Assembly: GCA_018674025.1 (NCBI GenBank)
Contig: JABHBC010000025.1
Span: forward strand, 1-6,561
Direction of reading: 5' to 3'
Origin: Flavobacteriaceae bacterium
GTDB taxonomy: Bacteria > Bacteroidota > Bacteroidia > Flavobacteriales > Flavobacteriaceae
DNA: 6,561 nt
Positions 1 to 4,730 of the stretch are shown piece after piece. The notes below the pieces were generated by a model. It worked only from the letters and a program-made list of their open reading frames with translations. It was not told the DNA's origin and did not search any database. How positions within the stretch are numbered: position 1 is the first letter of the stretch; each line of letters opens with the position of its first letter. The translations under genes and the position numbers were made by a program.

Positions 1-295
1 AGATGCAAGTCCAGCGACTGCTACTCCAATTCTTCAAGGAATTACAAGAGCTTCATTACAAACAAAATCATTTATTTCTGCGGCCTCTTTCCAAGAAACT
101 ACTAAAGTTTTAAATGAATCAGCTGTTAATGGAAGAATTGATAATTTAGAAGGATTAAAAGAGAACGTTATTGTTGGTCATAGAATTCCAGCTGGAACAG
201 GACTACGTAAATATGAAGATATTTTAGTTGGTTCTAAAGAGGAAATTGAAGAACTTAATAAGGTTAAAGAAGAAGAAGAATTAAATATTAATTAA
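1..295 (+). CDS. rpoC: DNA-directed RNA polymerase subunit beta' (C-terminal fragment, cut by left edge)
   Basis: Reading in frame from base 2 gives 97 residues ending in TAA at 293-295. They match the extreme C-terminus of bacterial beta': an ITRASLQTKSFISAASFQET-like segment, then TKVLNESAV, GLKENVIVG and IPAGTG, which are among the most conserved parts of this subunit. Beta' is the largest catalytic-core subunit of RNA polymerase, and this end packs near the omega-binding region. The catalytic NADFDGD motif and the rest of the roughly 1,400-residue protein lie off the window to the left. After the conserved part the protein ends in a glutamate-rich tail (KEEEE). The next gene begins 12 bases downstream on the same strand, so the two are probably co-transcribed as the end of an rpoB-rpoC operon. 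That upstream arrangement is inferred and not visible here. Confidence 0.97.
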   Translation, partial: DASPATATPILQGITRASLQTKSFISAASFQETTKVLNESAVNGRIDNLEGLKENVIVGHRIPAGTGLRKYEDILVGSKEEIEELNKVKEEEELNIN

Positions 296-307
296 TTATA
301 ATTTTTC

Positions 308-625
308 ATGAGTAACAACGATAGTAAACCTAAGTCTAATATAAACATTGAAATTGATGAAAAAATAGCTGAAGGAACATATTCAAATCTAGCTATTATT
401 AATCATTCCGTTTCAGAGTTTGTTTTAGACTTTATATGTATTATGCCTGGTACCCCTAAAAATAAGGTTAAATCAAGAATTATTATCACCCCTCAGCATG
501 CTAAACGTTTAGTAAATGCTTTGAATGATAATGTTGTTAGATTTGAAAAGAAACACGGAGATATTAAAGAAAATCAACAGCCACCAAATGTCCAGCTTAA
601 TTTTGGACAAACAGGTGAAGCGTAA
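308..625 (+). CDS. DUF3467 family small protein downstream of rpoC
   Basis: This is a 105-residue cytoplasmic protein with no signal peptide or membrane segment. It fits DUF3467, seen from two conserved blocks: residues 22-42, beginning EGTYSNLAIINHS and followed by EFVLDF, and residues 56-80, containing SRIIITPQHAKRLVNAL. The last 20 or so residues are polar and probably disordered (KENQQPPN...). ATG 308 is the first possible start, because an in-frame TAA lies at 299-301. No Shine-Dalgarno is visible (the leader is TAATTTTTC), as is usual in Bacteroidota. Only 12 bases separate it from rpoC and there is no room for a separate promoter, so it should be made together with RNA polymerase. From memory, DUF3467 proteins are often found beside rpoC in this phylum, but their function is not established. 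A role connected with transcription is an inference from position only. Its stop sits 3 bases from the end of the convergent prfC. Confidence 0.9.
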   Translation: MSNNDSKPKSNINIEIDEKIAEGTYSNLAIINHSVSEFVLDFICIMPGTPKNKVKSRIIITPQHAKRLVNALNDNVVRFEKKHGDIKENQQPPNVQLNFGQTGEA

Positions 626-636
626 GTTTTAAAACT
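625..636. other. Palindrome AGTTTTAAAACT across the DUF3467/prfC gene ends
   Basis: A perfect 12-base palindrome begins at the last base of the DUF3467 stop codon (TAA 623-625) and covers the complement of the prfC stop codon (629-631). With no loop and only A/T plus two G/C pairs it would be a poor hairpin, so I do not call it a terminator. It is, however, the only symmetric element where the two converging transcripts must end. Confidence 0.35.
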
Positions 637-2188
637 CTGATGAATTGTGAAATTGTATAGTTGGGTATTTTTCAATAGTCATATTTAATGAAAATACAGA
701 GTCAGCTAAGAACACTAGATTACCGTTCTTATCTTTAGCTAAATATCTCTGTTTTATTCTTTTAAACTCCATAAACTCATCTCCTTTTTTGTTTTTACAC
801 TCAATCCAGCATGCTTTAAATACATTTAGGTTTTCATAGCTACATTTAGCTCCATATTCGTGTTCTAGCCTATACTGAATAACTTCGTACTGTAGAGCTC
901 CAACAGTGCCAATGACTTTTCTACCGTTTAGATCTAGTGTAAATAGTTGTGCAACACCCTCATCCATCAATTGGTTAATCCCTTTTGATAGTTGTTTACT
1001 TTTCATTGGATCAGCATTGTTTATATACCTAAAATGTTCAGGTGAAAAACTTGGTATTCCATCGTAAACTAAATTTTCACCTGAAGTTAATGTGTCTCCT
1101 ATTTTAAAATTTCCTGTATCATGAAGTCCTACTATATCTCCGGGGTAAGAAATGTCAACAATTTCTTTCTTATCTGCAAAAAATGCATTTGGACTAGAGA
1201 ATTTTAATTTTTTTGACAATCTCACATGTAAGTATGGAGTATTCCTTTTAAATTCTCCAGAAACAATCTTTATAAATGCTAATCGATCTCTATGTTTTGG
1301 ATCCATATTAGCATGAATTTTAAATACAAAACCTGTAAATTTATCTTCATCAGGTTTTACAATTCTAACTGAACTTTCCTTTGGCTGCGGAGTAGGAGCT
1401 ATATCAATAAAACAGCGTAATAAATCCTCTACCCCGAAATTATTTAATGCTGAACCAAAAAATACTGGTTGAATCTTGCTCATTAAATATTCATTTTTAT
1501 CAAATTTTGGATATACCATTTCAAGCAATTCTACATTTTCTATAAATTGATTATTTAAATCTGAACTTATATTATTTTTTACTTGGTCTTTTTCTATGAA
1601 CTTTATTTCATTTCCTTTGAGTAGAGAAACCGTATTTTCAAAAATGTTATATATCCCAGAAAAATCATATCCCATACCGATAGGAAAACTTAAAGGACAC
1701 ACTTTTAATTTTAATTTTAATTCAATTTCGTCAAGAAGATCAAAAGCATCTTTTCCTTCTCTATCTAATTTATTAATAAACACTATAATAGGAATTTGTC
1801 TCATTTTACAAACCTCAACAAGTTTTTCGGTTTGTTCCTCTACTCCTTTGGCAACATCAATAACTACGATTACACTATCAACAGCAGTTAGTGTTCTGTA
1901 TGTATCTTCAGCAAAATCTTTATGACCTGGTGTATCTAAAATATTTATTTTTATTCCTTTATATTCAAATGCTAAAACAGAGGTTGCAACAGAAATTCCT
2001 CTCTGTCTTTCTATTTCCATAAAATCACTTGTAGCCCCTTTTTTTATTTTATTACTTTTTACAGCTCCAGCTTCTTGAATAGCACCACCATATAATAATA
2101 ATTTTTCAGTAAGAGTTGTTTTACCAGCATCTGGATGAGAAATTATCCCAAAAGTTCTTCTTCTTTTAATTTCTTCATTAAAATTCAT
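629..2188 (-). CDS. prfC: Peptide chain release factor 3 (RF3 GTPase)
   Basis: This 519-residue translational GTPase is close to the 529 residues of E. coli RF3. RF3 acts on the ribosome after peptide release, using GTP to drive off RF1/RF2. The GTPase motifs are intact: P-loop SHPDAGKT (17-24), switch I RGISVATS (63-70), DTPGH (85-89), NKLD (139-142) and GSAL (245-248). Features that separate RF3 from EF-G, LepA and TypA are also present: KFTGFVFKI (283-291), ANMDPKHRDR (293-302), the YPGDIVGLHD region (348-357) and the C-terminal YPTIQFH (508-514). The ATG at 2186-2188 gives the usual N-terminus (MNFNEEIKRRRTFGIISHPD), and no Shine-Dalgarno precedes it (AAAAAATATCTCA). The gene stands alone on this strand, diverges from idi across a 110-base spacer, and ends 3 bases from the convergent DUF3467 gene. 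A three-fold TTTTAA repeat at 1703-1720 encodes part of a KLKLK stretch (about residues 157-162). Confidence 0.97.
   Translation of the reverse strand: MNFNEEIKRRRTFGIISHPDAGKTTLTEKLLLYGGAIQEAGAVKSNKIKKGATSDFMEIERQRGISVATSVLAFEYKGIKINILDTPGHKDFAEDTYRTLTAVDSVIVVIDVAKGVEEQTEKLVEVCKMRQIPIIVFINKLDREGKDAFDLLDEIELKLKLKVCPLSFPIGMGYDFSGIYNIFENTVSLLKGNEIKFIEKDQVKNNISSDLNNQFIENVELLEMVYPKFDKNEYLMSKIQPVFFGSALNNFGVEDLLRCFIDIAPTPQPKESSVRIVKPDEDKFTGFVFKIHANMDPKHRDRLAFIKIVSGEFKRNTPYLHVRLSKKLKFSSPNAFFADKKEIVDISYPGDIVGLHDTGNFKIGDTLTSGENLVYDGIPSFSPEHFRYINNADPMKSKQLSKGINQLMDEGVAQLFTLDLNGRKVIGTVGALQYEVIQYRLEHEYGAKCSYENLNVFKACWIECKNKKGDEFMEFKRIKQRYLAKDKNGNLVFLADSVFSLNMTIEKYPTIQFHNSSEF
1703..1720. repeat. Short tandem repeat (TTTTAA)x3 inside prfC
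   Basis: Three perfect copies of the hexamer TTTTAA run from 1703 to 1720 and are followed by TT. On the coding (-) strand this specifies alternating Leu-Lys in the G domain of RF3. Because the unit is six bases, gain or loss of a copy would keep the frame and add or remove two residues. It most likely reflects AT-rich codon choice for an alternating Leu-Lys strand. Confidence 0.6.
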
Positions 2189-2298
2189 TGAGATATTTTT
2201 TGCTAATATAAGCTTTATGCTGTGATCATTTTATCAAAAAAAAAGCTTTTTTATTTTTTTCAATACTTATTAAATAATTGTTATTATTTTAGCACTTT
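2189..2298. promoter_or_regulatory. Divergent intergenic region between prfC and idi, expected to hold both promoters
   Basis: This 110-base non-coding spacer is very AT-rich and lies between the divergent starts of prfC and idi, so promoters for both should be here. I looked for the Bacteroidota sigma consensus (TTTG, 19-21 bases, TAnnTTTG) and found only partial matches. On the - strand, TTTG (complement of 2235-2238) and TATATTAG (complement of 2203-2210) are 24 bases apart, which is too far. On the + strand, TATTTTAG at 2285-2292 has no proper upstream box and would leave almost no leader before ATG 2299. The central palindrome AAAAAAGCTTTTTT (2239-2252) with flanking A and T runs may simply be a bent, AT-rich promoter segment. 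That the region is regulatory follows from gene orientation; exact sites are not resolved. Confidence 0.5.
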
Positions 2299-2817
2299 AT
2301 GATTGAAGATAAAGTAATATTAGTTGATAACAATGATAATCAGATTGGTTTGATGCCAAAGTTAGAGGCTCACGAAAAAGGTGTATTACATCGCGCATTT
2401 TCTGTATTTATTTTTAATAATCATGGAGAATTAATGTTGCAAAGAAGAGCATTAACTAAGTATCATTCGCCTGGTTTATGGACAAATACATGTTGTAGTC
2501 ATCAAAGAGATGGTGAATCTAACATTAGTTCAGGTAAAAGAAGATTGAAAGAAGAAATGGGGTTTGATACTGAATTATTTGAAAAAACATCTTTTATTTA
2601 CAAAGCTAAGTTTGATAATGGATTAATTGAGCATGAATTTGATCATGTTCTAGTTGGTAGTTATAATCATTCTCCAATTATTAATTCCATTGAAGTTGAT
2701 AGTTGGAAATGGATGAGTTTGGAGAACGTTAAAAAGGACATCAATGACCATCCTGATAACTATACAGCTTGGTTTAAAATAATTTTTGAAAAATATTATA
2801 AATATATAAGTCAATAA
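2299..2817 (+). CDS. idi: Isopentenyl-diphosphate delta-isomerase, type I (Nudix fold)
   Basis: This 172-residue soluble enzyme interconverts isopentenyl and dimethylallyl diphosphate, the building blocks of quinone side chains, undecaprenyl carrier and carotenoids. Length and motifs fit the metal-dependent type I family. H25 and H31 correspond to E. coli metal ligands H25 and H32. TNTCCSH (62-68) holds catalytic C66 and ligand H68. The Nudix-like helix GKRRLKEEMG (79-88) includes E85/E86. NGLIEHEF (107-114) carries E111 and E113, equivalent to E. coli E114 and catalytic E116. All key residues are present. The doubled-cysteine TNTCCSH resembles the human enzyme more than E. coli TNSVCGH, and the Pro usually following that His is Gln here (Q69). 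An in-frame TAG at 2290-2292 makes ATG 2299 the first possible start. It leads a three-gene operon, and the next ATG follows its stop after 1 base. Confidence 0.96.
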   Translation: MIEDKVILVDNNDNQIGLMPKLEAHEKGVLHRAFSVFIFNNHGELMLQRRALTKYHSPGLWTNTCCSHQRDGESNISSGKRRLKEEMGFDTELFEKTSFIYKAKFDNGLIEHEFDHVLVGSYNHSPIINSIEVDSWKWMSLENVKKDINDHPDNYTAWFKIIFEKYYKYISQ

Positions 2818-2818
2818 T

Positions 2819-3229
2819 ATGAAAGTCAAAGTTTCTAGAAAAGCACATTTTAATTCAGCCCACAGATTATATAATAGTAATTGGAGTGATGAAAAAAACA
2901 AGGATACTTTTGGTAAATGCAATAACCAAAACTATCACGGACATAATTATGATTTAATTGTCAGTGTTACCGGATTAATTGATCCTGAAACTGGCTATGT
3001 GATGGATGTTTCTATATTAAAAAATATAATTAAGGACCATATTGAATCTGTACTAGATCACAAGAATTTGAATCTTGATGTACCCTACTTCAAAGATATC
3101 ATTCCATCTGCTGAAAATATCTCTATTTTTATATATGATATTATCAAAACTCATATAAAAAATGATTTAGAGTTAGAGGTAGTTTTATATGAAACTCCTA
3201 GAAATTTTGTAACCTACAACGGAAATTAA
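2819..3229 (+). CDS. 6-pyruvoyl-tetrahydropterin synthase / 6-carboxytetrahydropterin synthase family (COG0720), PTPS-II-like motif
   Basis: This 136-residue T-fold enzyme acts on dihydroneopterin triphosphate. Zinc ligands are visible as H15 (in HFNSAH, 10-15), H40 and H42 (in HGHNY). The catalytic set is C34, D80-H81 (LDHKNLN) and pterin-anchoring E125 (YETPRNF). Each lies eight positions before its rat PTPS counterpart (H23, C42, H48, H50, D88, H89, E133), so the layout is collinear with the eukaryotic enzyme. The active-site spacing is C-X5-HGH (C34 to H40), the PTPS-II pattern of tetrahydrobiopterin synthesis. QueD (preQ0/queuosine) normally has C-X3-HGH, and folate-type PTPS-III has Glu in place of Cys. 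Automated annotation would probably say QueD. I prefer PTPS-like, with QueD activity as the alternative, and therefore give no gene symbol. It starts 1 base after idi and its TAA overlaps the next ATG by one base (TAATG), which suggests translational coupling. Confidence 0.9.
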   Translation: MKVKVSRKAHFNSAHRLYNSNWSDEKNKDTFGKCNNQNYHGHNYDLIVSVTGLIDPETGYVMDVSILKNIIKDHIESVLDHKNLNLDVPYFKDIIPSAENISIFIYDIIKTHIKNDLELEVVLYETPRNFVTYNGN

Positions 3230-3714
3230 TGGAAAACAAGTTTGAAAATATTGAGAAAAAAATTAAAGAACTAGGTTTCCGTATTAATTCTAAAGATTTC
3301 AATCGCCCATGGGGTGGTTTCTTAGTTATTGATGAAACTCAATCGAATAAGTTTATTGAGTATTTTTTCGAAAACTTAGATATGAACTTAATTACTAAAG
3401 GTTTAAAGCTTAGCCCTAAAATATTAATTGTTAAACCACTATCAAGATTATCTTGGCAATACCACTTTAGAAGATCAGAAATATGGAAAGTATTTGAAGG
3501 AGAAGTAGCAGTTGTAAGATCTGATAACGATAATGAGCAGCCTAAAAATATATTTTCAAAAGGAAGTTTGATAACGTTAAAGCAAGGTGAAAGACACAGG
3601 TTAATAGGTTTAAATGACTTTGGAGTTATTGCAGAAATATGGCAACATACAGATGTAAATAACCCCTCTGATGAAAATGATATAGTCAGGATTCAAGATG
3701 ATTATGGTAGATAA
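3229..3714 (+). CDS. Cupin protein resembling type II mannose-6-phosphate isomerase domain (stand-alone)
   Basis: This 161-residue protein has a single cupin domain of the kind found at the C-terminus of ManC-type mannose-1-phosphate guanylyltransferase/phosphomannose isomerases, but no nucleotidyltransferase domain. Visible motifs are NRPWGGF (25-31), SWQYHFRRSEIWKVFEGEV (75-93), a GERHR turn (120-124) and the C-terminal ENDIVRIQDDYGR (149-161). Likely metal ligands are Q77, H79, E84 and H123, the usual cupin set. Compared with the ManC tail, there appear to be about 20 extra residues between PWGG and the first cupin motif, and a charged helical N-terminus (1-20). Phosphomannose isomerase activity (fructose-6-P to mannose-6-P) is plausible from the motifs but unproven, and it might act on another sugar phosphate. 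Its ATG overlaps the stop of the pterin gene, so translation is probably coupled, and it closes the idi operon. Confidence 0.82.
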   Translation: MENKFENIEKKIKELGFRINSKDFNRPWGGFLVIDETQSNKFIEYFFENLDMNLITKGLKLSPKILIVKPLSRLSWQYHFRRSEIWKVFEGEVAVVRSDNDNEQPKNIFSKGSLITLKQGERHRLIGLNDFGVIAEIWQHTDVNNPSDENDIVRIQDDYGR

Positions 3715-3733
3715 AGATATTTTATAGATAACC

Positions 3734-3766
3734 TTTAGTTTATTTATATTCTTAGCCTTATTTTTA
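3734..3766 (+). promoter_or_regulatory. Possible Bacteroidota-type promoter before the 88-aa gene
   Basis: In the 71-base spacer after the cupin gene, TTTA (3734-3737) and TATTTTTA (3759-3766) are 21 bases apart. This resembles the Bacteroidota sigma consensus TTTG, 19-21 bases, TAnnTTTG, with one mismatch in each box. The spacing to ATG 3786 (19 bases from the -7 box) would allow a short leader. The region is so AT-rich that such matches arise easily, so this is only a candidate. Read-through from the idi operon is the alternative. Confidence 0.25.
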
Positions 3767-3785
3767 CAGATGAAAAAACAAACAA

Positions 3786-4052
3786 ATGGCAAATATTAGA
3801 AATTTAAAAAAAGATATTAATTACGTTTTAGGAGATATAATTGAGGCTGTATATAGCTGGGAGTATCTTAATCTAGATAAAGACACCAAAAAAAGTGAAA
3901 AAATCATTGATGAGGCTATAAAGGTTTTTGATGATTTAATCCTTGAGGTTAATCAAAAAGATGTGGAGAACAAAAAAACACATTTTAAAAATATTAATGC
4001 TAAACTTGAAAAAAATGGTAGAGCATTAATAGAAAAAATTAATAAGCTTTAG
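3786..4052 (+). CDS. Small helical protein of unknown function (88 aa)
   Basis: I cannot assign a characterised family. The 88-residue protein is highly charged, rich in Lys, Glu and Asp, has no signal peptide or membrane segment, and reads as nearly all helix: two or three amphipathic helices at about 4-28, 34-56 and 60-86. A lone cysteine-free sequence with no catalytic-looking motif argues for a structural or binding role over an enzymatic one. ATG 3786 is the first start after an in-frame TGA at 3771-3773. No Shine-Dalgarno is seen, and the leader is an A-rich GAAAAAACAAACAA. It uses TAG, unlike every other complete stop here (TAA). I have a general impression that similar short proteins occur in other Flavobacteriaceae beside this operon, but cannot check it. 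Its stop lies 1 base from the end of the convergent lipoprotein gene. Reality as a gene rests on the clean coding pattern and tight packing. Confidence 0.75.
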   Translation: MANIRNLKKDINYVLGDIIEAVYSWEYLNLDKDTKKSEKIIDEAIKVFDDLILEVNQKDVENKKTHFKNINAKLEKNGRALIEKINKL

Positions 4053-4053
4053 T

Positions 4054-4728
4054 TTATTGATCTTCAATCACAATTTTTTCTTTCAATAAAACACCGTATT
4101 TTGATTCCTTTATATTTCTATCTAGGGAGCTATATATGGTATCTAAGTATTTTTGATTTGTTTCATATAAAAACTTACTAGCAACAAATGGTGCTATTTC
4201 ACTATTAACGTTATTTAAAGAAAAATTGATTATAAAATACATTTCCCTTTTTCTAAGATTAACCAATTCCTTACTAATAATATTTGTCATCTCATCATTT
4301 CCATATACTTCAATTTGATTTTTAATCAGATTTAAATTCTGTTCTTTAAATTTTATCATCATTGTATTGAAATATTCAAGTCTTTCTTGTTGTGCAGATC
4401 CATCAAATTTAGATTCATAACTAAATCTTTTGAGATTTGTTTTGAAATTAGTAATTCCTTTATTTGCAAAAAACTCAACTTCATCGTCATAAATCCCAGA
4501 TTTAGTTAATTTAATTTTTAATACTTCAGGTTCATTTAAAAAACTACTTAAAGTAAATTCAGAGGTTCCATTTAGATTTACAGAGTCCAATGTCACCTCA
4601 CTACCATTTACTGATTTGGTAAGTAGTATCGTTCCTTTTTTAAGACCTTTAATATCTCCATTTAAATGAAAATTATTTTTTGGTGAACATGAACTTATTA
4701 TTATAAGTAGTAATAAATATTTTTTCAT
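4054..4728 (-). CDS. DUF4369-type lipoprotein without a thioredoxin domain
   Basis: This 224-residue predicted lipoprotein has a short charged N-terminus (MKK), a hydrophobic stretch (4-11) and lipobox ISSC with the lipidated cysteine at C14. The residues after it (SPKNN) lack the acidic export signal linked to surface display in Bacteroidota, so a periplasm-facing membrane anchor is more likely. Residues about 18-105 look like DUF4369: FHLNGDIKGLKKGTILL, then a hydrophobic-polar beta pattern with LDSV and FTLSS. Residues about 112-214 are helical and charged, ending in ESKYGVLLKEKI. In the larger TlpA/ResA-like relatives this kind of segment leads into a thioredoxin domain with CxxC. Here the protein stops, and C14 is its only cysteine, so it cannot be a thiol-disulfide enzyme. 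The start is 2 bases after the stop of the DUF5916 gene, implying one transcript and possibly coupled translation. Function is unknown. Confidence 0.85.
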   Translation of the reverse strand: MKKYLLLLIIISSCSPKNNFHLNGDIKGLKKGTILLTKSVNGSEVTLDSVNLNGTSEFTLSSFLNEPEVLKIKLTKSGIYDDEVEFFANKGITNFKTNLKRFSYESKFDGSAQQERLEYFNTMMIKFKEQNLNLIKNQIEVYGNDEMTNIISKELVNLRKREMYFIINFSLNNVNSEIAPFVASKFLYETNQKYLDTIYSSLDRNIKESKYGVLLKEKIVIEDQ

Positions 4729-4730
4729 AA

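Noticed and set aside
1596..1925. 109-codon open frame on + inside prfC
   Set aside because: It lies wholly opposite a clear RF3 coding sequence, its Ser/Ile-rich translation has no family resemblance, and AT-rich antisense frames like this arise by chance.
2650..2922. 90-codon open frame on - across the idi/pterin gene junction
   Set aside because: It spans the ends of two well-supported genes on the other strand and its product is low-complexity hydrophobic with no recognisable motif.
3610..3792. 60-codon open frame on - over the cupin gene end
   Set aside because: It is antisense to the conserved cupin C-terminal motif and has no independent support.
3770..3799. Nine-codon mini-ORF (MKKQTNGKY) overlapping the start of the 88-aa gene in another frame
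   Set aside because: It is too short and simple to call a leader peptide. It has no Shine-Dalgarno and no attenuator-like structure after it.
4041..4058. Partial inverted repeat AATAA...TTATT at the second convergent junction as a terminator
   Set aside because: The stem is only five A/T pairs with a mismatched extension and lies partly in coding sequence, which is too weak to support a terminator.
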